Shown here in pieces: positions 1-6,421 of a stretch of 13,002 nt of DNA. The notes below the pieces were generated by a model. That model was not told the origin of the DNA and did no database searches. It worked only from the letters and a program-made list of their open reading frames with translations. The position numbers were made by a program, and so were the translations under genes. How positions within the stretch are numbered: position 1 is the first letter of the stretch; every line of letters begins with the position of its first letter. The DNA comes from an uncultured Hyphomicrobiales bacterium (GTDB lineage: Bacteria; Pseudomonadota; Alphaproteobacteria; Rhizobiales; Xanthobacteraceae). The DNA is taken from NCBI GenBank assembly GCA_903891395.1, contig CAITEM010000381.1, forward strand, positions 1 through 13,002. Reading direction: 5' to 3'.

Positions 1-715
1 AGTAGTAGCGCAGGTGCTCGTGATAGATGGTGTCGTATTGCAGCGTGTCGAGCAGCGGGATGAGATAGTGCGATTCAGAAATGAACACGCCGTCATCCTT
101 CAGCATCTCGACAATGCCGTCGACGATGGCGTGCACGTCTTCGATATGCGCAAAGCAGTTCGCCGCGGTGATGACGCTGGCGGGGCCGTAATCGCGCTTC
201 ACCTCGTGCGCGACGTCGGTGCCGAAATAGCGCTTCAGCGTCGGGATGCCGCGCCGGTTGGCGATGTCGCCGACATCGGTCGGCTCGATGCCGAGGATAC
301 GGTGGCCGCCGTTCTGGAAGTTCGAAATCAGTGTGCCGTCGTTCGATCCGATATCGACCACCAGATCGTCGGGGCCCAGTCCGAGCAGCGCGGCCGACTC
401 GCGGTGCAGATCGGCGAAATTGTCGCGCAGCAGCTTGGTCATGCCGCTGGTGTAGGGATATTCCGGCGGGAAGATGATGACCGGATCGACCACGGTGCCA
501 AGCTGCACAAGTTCGCAGTTGGAACAGTGCAGCAGATTGGTCGGAAACCAGGGCTGCTGCACCGGCACCGCGCCGATGCGGACCATCTGGTTCACCGGCG
601 GCATGTAGCCCAGCGACAGCACGTCAGCGAGCGGCTCGTGGCCGCAGATCTGGCAACATTCGACAGGAACGCTGCCGCCCGTGCCGGCGCCGCGTGCGAT
701 TTTGGTGGGACGCAA
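1..715 (-). CDS. SAM-dependent C-methyltransferase with N-terminal zinc-binding domain (partial)
   Basis: Class I methyltransferase of the sugar C-methyltransferase type (NovU/TylCIII/TcaB9-like), which methylates a carbon of nucleotide-linked deoxysugars in the cytoplasm. The visible 238 residues show a CxxC pair at 21-24 and a second at 64-67 (zinc-binding domain), the SAM-binding motif DIGSNDG at 121-127, the acidic GIEP at 142-145, and YHEHLRYY at the very edge (231-238). In TcaB9-type enzymes that Tyr/Glu/His segment is catalytic. The usual family length is about 410 residues, so the C-terminal domain lies outside the window. The start is TTG at 715: AAGGAG sits 8 nt upstream, there is no in-frame ATG, and an in-frame stop lies just upstream. 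Such genes usually sit in polysaccharide or glycan clusters, so one may continue to the left (inference). The family is clear; the exact sugar is unknown. Confidence 0.88.
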   Translation of the reverse strand, partial: MRPTKIARGAGTGGSVPVECCQICGHEPLADVLSLGYMPPVNQMVRIGAVPVQQPWFPTNLLHCSNCELVQLGTVVDPVIIFPPEYPYTSGMTKLLRDNFADLHRESAALLGLGPDDLVVDIGSNDGTLISNFQNGGHRILGIEPTDVGDIANRRGIPTLKRYFGTDVAHEVKRDYGPASVITAANCFAHIEDVHAIVDGIVEMLKDDGVFISESHYLIPLLDTLQYDTIYHEHLRYY

Positions 716-1069
716 GGGAAGAACTCCTTGAAGGACGCATTGGTCGGAGCGGAAGTATCGTTGCGCAACTAGTCAATTGCATCAACCCTTCCGATTTAAT
801 CTACAATGATTGGACTATCCGCGATGGCGATCCCAAACTCAATCCGCTTACAAAAGCCCTTAGTGGTTGTCCAATGCCACCGCGCGGCATCAGAGCGATG
901 GGGCGGTAGTCGAGCAAAGGCCAAAGAGAAAAGTCGATGCGCCCTAACCGCCGCCGCTAAACCGCTGATCCGAAGTTGTCATGGACACGTTCCAAGCAGA
1001 CAGGTCAGCGTCTTATTCAACAAGTATTTTGCTATTCCACTTAGAAGGCCATTCCGTTACCCTCAGGCG
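716..1069. other. Intergenic region between two divergent genes
   Basis: No gene, RNA or strong repeat is supported here. The stretch is less GC-rich than the methyltransferase and must hold the divergent promoters of that gene and of the small lipoprotein gene. I could not pick out a convincing -35/-10 pair. Open frames extending upstream of 1070 have no family resemblance and no signal peptide. Confidence 0.5.
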
Positions 1070-1411
1070 ATGAAAGCTGTAGCGACTCTGCTTTTTCTCG
1101 GCCTCACTTCGTGCGGTGGAACCATGCTGGTTACACCGGGCAATTACGACACTTGGACCTGCGGGCAGATCAATAATCAAATAAACGGATACGTAGCACG
1201 CCAGAAAGTGCTTGCGGATTTGATTAGACGGGCGGGGCCCGATTTAGAGGGCCGTGTGGCCAGCGCTATGGCATATAACGCAGAGTACGCTCAAACCCGA
1301 GACTTGTTGGAAGCTCTACGGGCCGAGGCAGCAGAAAAGAAGTGCCCTCCTCCACCTATCCCTGCGTCCGCGGAGATATCAGGGCAAGTTGCACCCAAAA
1401 CTAGCCAATGA
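1070..1411 (+). CDS. Small hypothetical lipoprotein
   Basis: Predicted 113-residue exported lipoprotein of unknown function. Starting at ATG 1070 gives a short hydrophobic signal that ends in the lipobox LTSC, with the acylated cysteine at residue 15 followed by Gly-Gly. Anchoring to the inner or outer membrane is therefore likely. The mature part has a TWTCGQI segment, a helical middle with QKVLADLIRRAGPDLEGRVASA, and a second cysteine in the Pro-rich KKCPPPPIP near the end. The two mature cysteines could form a disulfide (inference). The frame stays open upstream to 806, but that longer start would bury the signal peptide. The ribosome-binding site is weak (AGG about 4 nt before ATG). I recognise the general layout from small rhizobial lipoproteins, not a named family. 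Confidence 0.7.
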   Translation: MKAVATLLFLGLTSCGGTMLVTPGNYDTWTCGQINNQINGYVARQKVLADLIRRAGPDLEGRVASAMAYNAEYAQTRDLLEALRAEAAEKKCPPPPIPASAEISGQVAPKTSQ

Positions 1412-1769
1412 TCTAACGCACTTGATTCCGCGCGAGCACGCTCGTACTGGCAGCCCGAAACTCGCGCGCCGTCATCATGGGATTGGGTGCTACGTGTGGG
1501 TTACCGTCAGTTGGCAAAATTTCAACCCCGGAAATGAGCGTTAGCGAAGCGATATCCGCGCCCTAATGCACTCGCCGGCAGCGCTTGCTATCAGTGTCGT
1601 TTCGTAAGGCCTTTGCGCTTTTCCGATACAGGTTCAGAGCAGCTGGTGCTTTGCGCTACAAAACTGAGGAGGTGGCAGAAAAGGCTCTAACATTGATCCG
1701 CGATACGATCGCGCAACTGCCGCGCAAGCAGAAGGTCGCCACAGGCGACCACGCCTAATCCGAAAGAGT
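1412..1769. other. Gene-poor stretch with one possible short ORF
   Basis: Nothing certain is encoded between the lipoprotein stop and the end of the convergent 82-aa gene. The only coding-like signal is the short plus-strand frame at 1594-1758, listed separately. A short GC-rich inverted repeat (CGAGC-ac-GCTCG, near 1432-1443) lies just after the lipoprotein gene but has no T-tract, so I do not call it a terminator. Confidence 0.4.
1594..1758 (+). CDS. Possible small protein or gene remnant (54 aa)
   Basis: From GTG 1594 this frame encodes about 54 residues whose second half looks like a real protein: KTEEVAEKALTLIRDTIAQL reads as an amphipathic helix, followed by PRKQKVATGDHA and a TAA stop. 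The N-terminal half is basic and less protein-like, and no clear ribosome-binding site precedes the GTG. It may be the tail of a decayed gene or a genuine short protein. An in-frame stop just upstream of 1570 limits how far it can extend. I do not recognise a family. Low confidence. Confidence 0.25.
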   Translation: MSFRKAFALFRYRFRAAGALRYKTEEVAEKALTLIRDTIAQLPRKQKVATGDHA

Positions 1770-2018
1770 TTAGGCACCCGCATGCGGAAAAATAACCGGC
1801 AAGAGGCGGTTAGCTATATCATCTTTAAAACGCTCAATCTCGCTTTCAGTAGCATCATTATATAGCGCAATTGTGTGGATCAGATCGCGAGATATCTGCA
1901 CTTTTACTCGACAACCGCGTTGCATGGACCACCCGGTCAACATTTGGAGACCGGCATCCCATTTAAGCTCGCTGTAAACCATATGAACAGCTGGGCCACA
2001 TTGAGAATCGTTGCTCAT
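1770..2018 (-). CDS. Small hypothetical protein (82 aa)
   Basis: An 82-residue soluble protein with no signal peptide or membrane segment. The C-terminal half (CRVKVQISRDLIHTIALYND, then a charged helix ESEIERFKDDIANRLLPVIF) resembles in layout the short DUF1488-type proteins, which have a 'V.C.IS.EAL' strand followed by a helix. That resemblance is from memory and is only suggestive. The start at 2018 is supported by GGGAAGGG about 7 nt upstream. The gene points left, convergent with the lipoprotein region. Base composition is lower in GC than the transporter operon. Function unknown. Confidence 0.6.
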   Translation of the reverse strand: MSNDSQCGPAVHMVYSELKWDAGLQMLTGWSMQRGCRVKVQISRDLIHTIALYNDATESEIERFKDDIANRLLPVIFPHAGA

Positions 2019-2395
2019 TAATCAGCCCTTCCCGATTTCAACATTGGCCACCGTAGGCCAAACAGTTCAGTTACACATTGCTGCGCTTCACGCGCACGCG
2101 ACCCTTCAACATCGCCATAATCGATAGGCAATCAATTGCGCACAAGCCGCTTGGCGCGGGCAGACCCGGGGTCATGATGGCAGTCAGTGTGACGTTCGGG
2201 TTGGCAGCTCAAGTCGGCAATTTCGAGCGGCCGGTGATGATCGGGGTAGCGGAGCGACATCCGCGACCTAGCACAACACGCGCCGGAAGTACCACCATCG
2301 GTCTAATTAGGGGATAAGGGTTGGGTTCGGCAGACACGAAAGCATTACAGTGCTACCGGCCCAGATCTGATGAAACAACTAAATTTGGAGAGCAT
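2019..2395. other. Intergenic region, nothing recognised
   Basis: An open frame at 2078-2317 (plus) covers most of this region. It has no ribosome-binding site, a low-complexity arginine/threonine-rich translation and no family resemblance, so I treat it as non-coding. The region lies between divergent genes and must contain both promoters, but no convincing boxes were seen. Confidence 0.4.
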
Positions 2396-2719
2396 ATGGC
2401 TACGCAAGCAGGCATTGGTTCATTCTTGACCAAGACGCTGATCGTCGTCTTTGCCGTAGGTGGGTTGCTGACCTATGTCGATATCCTGGCAGAAAGCCGC
2501 ATTGAGTCGCTGCGCGAAAACATTGGGACAATAGGCGGCCGAGCATTTTGGAGCGATTTCGAGCGAAAACTCGACGGCTTAGCGGACCCCACAAGTGATC
2601 TGCCGGCGGAAAAGAAGCAGAAGATATTGCACAATATCAAAGTGCTTTCCGATCGATGGCGTCCTTTTGTAGACGCCGCAATAGCCGCAGAACCTAAACC
2701 GGCTCAGCCAGCAAACTAG
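2396..2719 (+). CDS. Membrane-anchored small hypothetical protein (107 aa)
   Basis: Starting at ATG 2396 (GGAG 5 nt upstream) this encodes 107 residues. Residues about 12-30 (KTLIVVFAVGGLLTYVDIL) form one transmembrane helix. A charged, helical, probably periplasmic domain follows (ESRIESLRENIGTIGG, then FWSDFERKLDGLADP and KIKVLSDRWRPFVD-type helices), ending in an Ala/Pro-rich tail. The frame is open upstream to 2321, but the longer start lacks a ribosome-binding site and would place about 25 non-hydrophobic residues before the membrane helix. There is no family I can name. It is followed after 15 nt by the next small gene on the same strand, so the two may be co-transcribed. Confidence 0.65.
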   Translation: MATQAGIGSFLTKTLIVVFAVGGLLTYVDILAESRIESLRENIGTIGGRAFWSDFERKLDGLADPTSDLPAEKKQKILHNIKVLSDRWRPFVDAAIAAEPKPAQPAN

Positions 2720-2734
2720 ATCAGGCGACTATCG

Positions 2735-2911
2735 ATGGTCACGCGAGCAGAGCGCCCTCACGATTTTTCGCGGGCCGATCCGTCGGCCGGCGAAGCCGTG
2801 CAAATTCTTTGCGAGGACCACAACGGAACTTACCTCGTTCCATACCTCTGCCGCTATACCGAAGGACGATGGTTCCCGAACGTGGGACGCCACTCACCGC
2901 AAAAGTTGTAG
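2735..2911 (+). CDS. Small hypothetical protein (58 aa), likely frameshifted at its 3' end
   Basis: ATG 2735 opens a 58-residue soluble protein beginning MVTRAERPHDFSRADPSAGE. Its core ILCEDHNGTYLVPYLCRYTE-GRWFPN has the feel of short rhizobial proteins that end in a 'VVGW' motif. In this frame translation stops at TAG 2909, but one base back the sequence reads KVVGWCAAPRYRSRDCGN and stops at 2958. So the family-like ending sits in the -1 frame after the run of A at 2901-2904. Either a single-base deletion removed the true ending, or ribosomes slip there. Two cysteines flank the aromatic core and could bind metal (inference). It sits 15 nt after the preceding gene. No known function. Confidence 0.5.
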   Translation: MVTRAERPHDFSRADPSAGEAVQILCEDHNGTYLVPYLCRYTEGRWFPNVGRHSPQKL

Positions 2912-2959
2912 GCTGGTGTGCGGCGCCGAGGTATCGAAGTCGCGATTGCGGTAATTAGT

Positions 2960-3646
2960 TCAAAACCGATAGTTCACACCTAGCCGCACAACGTTGTCAG
3001 TCAGGCGGCTCCGTTCCGTGATCAATCCGACTCCGAGCAGATTATAGGTCGTTGTGAAGCTTCCGGTGTCGAAATAGAGATACTCGAATTTAGCACTCCA
3101 GTTCTCTGAAATCGACACTTCAATTCCTGCACCAGCAGCCCACGCCAATCGCTGATCCGATGTCTGCGTGGTCACGCTGCCAAGCAATGAGGTTAAAGAC
3201 TGAGTGCTTTTGAACTCGCCATAGCCCGCGCCGCCGGTGCCGTAGATCATGAAACGGGAGAAGGCATACCCCACGCGGCCTCGCAGCGTGCCAAGCCACG
3301 GAATGCTGTCTTCGGAACTTTGCGTTACAGACAATCCGCAAAGTGAAGTCACGCAGAGTCGCGTGCTTCTCGCCTTTTGAGTCGTGCCGTTGATGTCGGT
3401 TTCGACACCGAGCACGACACGACCTATTTGAAAGTTATAGCCGAGCTGCGCGCCGTAGATCCCACCACTGAGGTCTTCCGAGCCGCTAAGCAACGGCAGG
3501 CCGAGCACTGAAAAATCTGCTTTAGCAATCGCGTCGCCATAGCCAAAATTGGCGCCAACGTAGACGCCTCTCCAGTTATGTTCACCGGCGTGAGCAGCCG
3601 CGCACCATCCTAACAATAAGGTGAAAGCGAATAATCCGCGGCGCAT
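2960..3646 (-). CDS. Outer-membrane beta-barrel protein (Omp25/RopB-like porin family)
   Basis: A 228-residue outer-membrane protein with a Sec signal peptide at residues 1-20 (MRRGLFAFTLLLGWCAAAHA, AxA-type cleavage). A run of alternating amphipathic strands follows, opening with NWRGVYVGANFGYGDA. Other diagnostic strands are YGAQLGYNFQIGRVVLGVETDI, RVGYAFSRFMIYGTGGAGYG, WSAKFEYLYFDTG and the terminal VRLGVNYRF. The C-terminal Phe is the outer-membrane insertion signal. This is the alphaproteobacterial 'porin family' barrel (8 strands expected). Such proteins serve structural or surface roles, not necessarily as pores. The start at 3646 is chosen because GAGG lies 7 nt upstream and a clean signal peptide follows; the open frame runs to 3811. 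It is divergent from the secreted protein at 3814 and shares a 167-bp promoter gap with it. Confidence 0.87.
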   Translation of the reverse strand: MRRGLFAFTLLLGWCAAAHAGEHNWRGVYVGANFGYGDAIAKADFSVLGLPLLSGSEDLSGGIYGAQLGYNFQIGRVVLGVETDINGTTQKARSTRLCVTSLCGLSVTQSSEDSIPWLGTLRGRVGYAFSRFMIYGTGGAGYGEFKSTQSLTSLLGSVTTQTSDQRLAWAAGAGIEVSISENWSAKFEYLYFDTGSFTTTYNLLGVGLITERSRLTDNVVRLGVNYRF

Positions 3647-3813
3647 CTTTGACCTCGCGTGCGCCAACCATTCGCTGATTCTCACAACGGAAAAGTTAAC
3701 GGAGCAGGAGGTCGGCCGCACTAGTTGGAACTTAATTTGCCGGGTAAATTTCACCTTCGGACACAAGCGGAACGTAGGTAGTACCCCGGCGTTATTGGCC
3801 AAAGGGTGCACAA

Positions 3814-4233
3814 ATGACAGCTATTAGAAGCTTGGTCCAAATTTCACTACTTGCCGCGTGCGCTGCGACAAGCTTCGTGTCAGCTCAAGTTTATATGGCG
3901 GCTAAAGAAGATTCGCCTCTCCAAACTGCGAGCATTTCGCGTGTCGAATCCGAGGGCGCTTCTGCGAACACAGAGGACAGCACGAAAGTCCTAAGCCCCA
4001 TTATGCCCACTACTAAGTATGCATATTCACCGCCGCCACCGGTCTCAATAAGGAAGCCGGTCAAAGCAATGCTCGCTTCTCATCCTACAAAAGCTCCGTT
4101 GAAGGTCGCTTCTCGCACTGTCAGGCACATGCCGATGCAACTGGCTTCTATGCAGAATCAACCACGTTTGGCTTATGGCTACGCTGCTGAGAATGAACCC
4201 CGCGCTGCCGCTATCTTCGGTATGTTTCATTAA
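3814..4233 (+). CDS. Secreted hypothetical protein, Pro-rich (139 aa)
   Basis: A 139-residue protein with a signal peptide at about residues 1-24 (MTAIRSLVQISLLAACAATSF then VSA-Q, cleavage after VSA). The mature part looks intrinsically disordered: Ser/Glu/Thr-rich, then YSPPPPVSIRKPVK, then a basic segment and a Met/Gln-rich patch ending IFGMFH. No catalytic motif and no known family. AAAGGG stands 7 nt before the ATG. It is divergent from the outer-membrane barrel, so an envelope-associated role is a reasonable guess, but only from context. Confidence 0.65.
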   Translation: MTAIRSLVQISLLAACAATSFVSAQVYMAAKEDSPLQTASISRVESEGASANTEDSTKVLSPIMPTTKYAYSPPPPVSIRKPVKAMLASHPTKAPLKVASRTVRHMPMQLASMQNQPRLAYGYAAENEPRAAAIFGMFH

Positions 4234-4303
4234 AACGGTATTGGTTGGGCGATCTCGAGGGACAAAATTGCATCAACATCTGGGTTTAGCTCGCAATATA
4301 ACC

Positions 4304-4325
4304 GAGCATCCCCGGTGTTCTTTTT
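4304..4325 (+). terminator. Possible terminator or leader hairpin before the 52-aa gene
   Basis: GAGCATC at 4304-4310 can pair with GGTGTTC at 4314-4320 (seven pairs, two of them G-T) around a CCC loop, followed directly by TTTTT. This is the shape of an intrinsic terminator for the 3814 gene. It ends one base before the GGAGG ribosome-binding site of the next gene (4327-4330 region), so it could also act as a leader element. The stem is short, and confidence is low. Confidence 0.3.
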
Positions 4326-4336
4326 GGAGGGCCGGC

Positions 4337-4495
4337 ATGAAACAAATGGTTTTTGCAATCTGTATGCTTGCCCTCGTCGTTAGCGGCCCACTGGCGTATT
4401 TCCGAACACACCCATCCGATCGATGCGATAGCGCGTCTGCAGAGTCCATTGAGGTGCTGATGGACTCGTGTTTGGCAACAGCGGTCCAGAAATAG
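4337..4495 (+). CDS. Small exported or membrane peptide (52 aa)
   Basis: ATG 4337 is preceded by a good GGAGG 6 nt upstream and opens a 52-residue product. Residues 1-21 (MKQMVFAICMLALVVSGPLAY) form an uncleaved anchor or signal peptide. The remaining 30 residues carry two cysteines (30 and 45) that could form a disulfide in the periplasm. No family is recognised. The frame is open further upstream, but only this start has a ribosome-binding site and a hydrophobic N-terminus. It follows the 3814 gene by 103 nt. Confidence 0.55.
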   Translation: MKQMVFAICMLALVVSGPLAYFRTHPSDRCDSASAESIEVLMDSCLATAVQK

Positions 4496-4589
4496 AACAT
4501 CGACATAATTCTCTTGGTCGGTTCAGTGGTCCAGTCTGGAACTCGTGAAGGCGGCTAAGATTCCAGCGCAGTAGGCCACGCCGCGCCAC

Positions 4590-4613
4590 CCTGAATCAGG
4601 AGCGCGATTCAGG
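4590..4613. repeat. Perfect 8-bp inverted repeat downstream of the transporter operon
   Basis: CCTGAATC (4590-4597) and GATTCAGG (4606-4613) are exact reverse complements separated by 8 nt. The right arm is also the first bases of the longer repeat element starting at 4606. In minus-strand RNA this is a stable hairpin about 240 nt past the ATPase stop codon. It has no T-tract, so a terminator role is uncertain. Confidence 0.7.
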
Positions 4614-4778
4614 ACAAAGCCGATTGAGGAATTCCGGCTATTCTATGGGGGCGCGCCGGAACGCACGCCCCGCGCGCGCGTGGGTGGTAATGTGCGGCTA
4701 AAAAAATTAAGTCGTGCGGTTCGCGCAACCTGTCGCCAATGTTCTTCCGGGCGCTGGCGTGCAACAAAGCGGCCAAGG
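4606..4778. repeat. Diverged intergenic repeat, copy A
   Basis: This about 173-bp stretch aligns, with few gaps, to 10963-11133 in the same orientation. Matching blocks in order are GATTCA-GACAAA, ATTGAGGA..TCCGGC, AATGTG..CTAAAAA, AAGTC.TGC, TTCCGGGCGCT.GCGTG and AAAGCGGCC. The middle differs, but each copy keeps a GC-rich hairpin there. No ORF is shared. Copy A lies 73 nt past the stop of the minus-strand ATPase gene, which makes it a 3'-flanking element. The two copies bracket the whole operon. It may be a dispersed intergenic repeat of this lineage or the relic of an old duplication. Confidence 0.6.
4648..4671. other. GC-rich hairpin inside repeat copy A
   Basis: GGGGCGCGC (4648-4656) pairs with GCACGCCCC (4663-4671) over nine positions (one wobble pair when read as minus-strand RNA), with a 6-nt loop. 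Copy B has a weaker CGCGC/GCGCG pairing at the matching place. No T-tract follows on either strand, so this is a structural element rather than a standard terminator. Confidence 0.55.
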
Positions 4779-4850
4779 TCGCCGTGGCTCGCGTAGCGAC
4801 TTCCCGTCGACCGATGCGCTAAAAGTGCGTCATCTCGGCCCAATCGCCCT

Positions 4851-5624
4851 CTATTCCCCCGAAAGATCGCGGAGAATTTCACCTTTAACGCGGGCAAATT
4901 CCACCGATGCGCGCTGGCGCGGATGGGTCAATCCGACCGGCACGATGGAGCGGATGCGGCCCGGCCGCGGCTCCATCACGACAACACGGTCGCTGAGAAA
5001 AACTGCCTCGTCGACATCGTGGGTCACCATGATGACGGTCACCCGCTCCTGCTGCCAGATGCGCAGCAGCTCTTTCTGCAAATAGGCGCGGGTGATCGAA
5101 TCGAGCGCGCCGAGCGGCTCGTCGAGCAGCAGAATCGCCGGCTGCGTCACCAGCGAACGGGCGATTGCGGCGCGTTGCGCCATGCCGCCTGATAGCTGAT
5201 GGGGATAGGCTTTCTCAAAGCCGGCAAGGCCGACCAGCGCGATGTTGTCGCGAACCCGTTTATCCAGCACATGCTGCGGCTCGTCGCTGCCGTCGAGACC
5301 GAGCGCGATGTTGTCCTCGACCGTCAGCCAGGGAAACAGCCTGTGCTCCTGGAAAACAATGCCGCGCTCGCGGCCCGGACCTTCGATGCGCCGCCCGTTC
5401 AACAGGATCTCGCCCTCATAGTCGGCATCAAGGCCGACGACGAGGCGCAACAAAGTAGACTTGCCGCAGCCGGAGGCGCCGACAATGCTGACGAACTCGC
5501 CCGGTTGCACGTCCAGCGCGATGTTGCGCAACACCGGAAGCGGCTTTTCATCGACGACGTAGGACTTGCTGACGTCGCGAATATTCAAAGTCGCGCGGGG
5601 CGCAAAGGCTTCGACCGCACTCAT
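4851..5624 (-). CDS. ABC transporter ATP-binding protein, SsuB/TauB type
   Basis: A 257-residue ATPase that powers import through the two permeases encoded just upstream. All nucleotide-binding motifs are intact: Walker A GASGCGKST at 49-57, Q-loop Q92 in FQEHRLFPWL, signature LSGGMAQR at 144-151, Walker B ILLLDEP at 164-170 with Glu169, D-loop GALD, and H-loop His202 in VTHDVDEA. The PWLTVEDNIALGL stretch and the overall length are typical of the nitrate/sulfonate/taurine (NrtD/SsuB/TauB) subfamily. The start is ATG 5624: it overlaps the preceding permease stop by 4 nt (ATGA) and has GGGAG about 8 nt upstream. A much longer frame open to 6326 is an artefact. This is the last gene of the operon. 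Confidence 0.93.
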   Translation of the reverse strand: MSAVEAFAPRATLNIRDVSKSYVVDEKPLPVLRNIALDVQPGEFVSIVGASGCGKSTLLRLVVGLDADYEGEILLNGRRIEGPGRERGIVFQEHRLFPWLTVEDNIALGLDGSDEPQHVLDKRVRDNIALVGLAGFEKAYPHQLSGGMAQRAAIARSLVTQPAILLLDEPLGALDSITRAYLQKELLRIWQQERVTVIMVTHDVDEAVFLSDRVVVMEPRPGRIRSIVPVGLTHPRQRASVEFARVKGEILRDLSGE

Positions 5625-6421
5625 TTGTTGTCTCCCTGCCACGCCAGCAGGCGGCGGAAGACTTTGGCGCAGCCGACATTGATGAGATAGCCGACCAGCG
5701 CCAGCACGACGACGCCAAGCACCACGACGTCCATGCGGAATTGCCCGCGCCCTTCGAGCAGAAACCCGCCGAGGCCCCGGCCGTTGCCCATCGCGTATTC
5801 CGAGCTGACGGTTCCGAGCCACGCCGTAATGAGGGCGATCTGAAGGCCGACGAAAATCGACGGCAACGCGCCGGGCAAGAGCAGCTTCCTGATGCGCGTC
5901 AGCCGCGACAGGCGCAGCACGCTGGCGACTTCGAAGTACTGGGCCGAGATGCCGCGAAGGCCAATATAGCTGTTCAGTGCCGCCGGAAAAAACGCCGACA
6001 TCGCCACGTAGATGATCTTCGGCATATCGCCATTGCCGAACCAGGCCGTCAGCAAGGGTATCCAGGCAAACAGCGTGATCTGCCGCAGGGCGTTGAACGA
6101 CGGCCCGAGCGCCCGGTCGGCCAAACGCGAGGCGCCCATCAAGCCGCCGAGCGCGATCCCGGCGGAAGCGCCGATGGCAAAGCCGAAAATCAGGCGCACG
6201 ATGCTGGCCAGCAGCGCCGGCCAGAGCTGCACACCCGCCTCGTCGGTGAACGGTAACGCGATAATGCGCTCGATCGGCACCAGCAAATTGCTGCTGACCA
6301 GGCCGCCGTGCGTAACAACCGTCCACGCAATAACGATCAGACCCGGAATGACCAGGCCGCGCCCCAGCGCGCCGGCGTTGAACGAGGGGCGTGCGCTACG
6401 CAGCGACGGGGCGTCAGACAT
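5621..6421 (-). CDS. ABC transporter permease, SsuC/TauC type (second permease)
   Basis: A 266-residue inner-membrane permease of the BPD_transp_1 fold with about six hydrophobic helices (for example 22-38, 72-95, 113-128, 135-152, 190-206, 231-250). The EAA loop that docks the ATPase runs from E164 (EVASVLRL) to LLPGALP. The usually conserved glycine of that loop is Arg170 here, unlike the sister permease. The start is ATG 6421, overlapping the end of the upstream permease by 8 nt, with GGGAG 7 nt before it. The open frame to 6493 is a longer, less likely start. It probably forms a heterodimer with the other permease (inference). Confidence 0.88.
   Translation of the reverse strand: MSDAPSLRSARPSFNAGALGRGLVIPGLIVIAWTVVTHGGLVSSNLLVPIERIIALPFTDEAGVQLWPALLASIVRLIFGFAIGASAGIALGGLMGASRLADRALGPSFNALRQITLFAWIPLLTAWFGNGDMPKIIYVAMSAFFPAALNSYIGLRGISAQYFEVASVLRLSRLTRIRKLLLPGALPSIFVGLQIALITAWLGTVSSEYAMGNGRGLGGFLLEGRGQFRMDVVVLGVVVLALVGYLINVGCAKVFRRLLAWQGDNK

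Noticed and set aside
14..772. 252-aa plus-strand open frame
   Set aside because: Antisense to the methyltransferase, which has clear motifs. The plus-strand translation is low-complexity and has no family features.
806..1069. Upstream extension of the small lipoprotein
   Set aside because: It would hide the signal peptide and lipobox that start at 1070. The extra residues look random.
2078..2317. 79-aa plus-strand ORF
   Set aside because: No ribosome-binding site, poor protein character and no recognisable domain.
4671..4681. CGCG run as Z-DNA or a simple repeat of note
   Set aside because: Only about ten bases of alternating CG in a GC-rich genome; not meaningful alone.
5625..6326. N-terminal extension of the ATPase giving a 491-aa protein
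   Set aside because: The extension is out of frame over the permease gene. The ATPase start at 5624 has a ribosome-binding site and the usual ATGA overlap.
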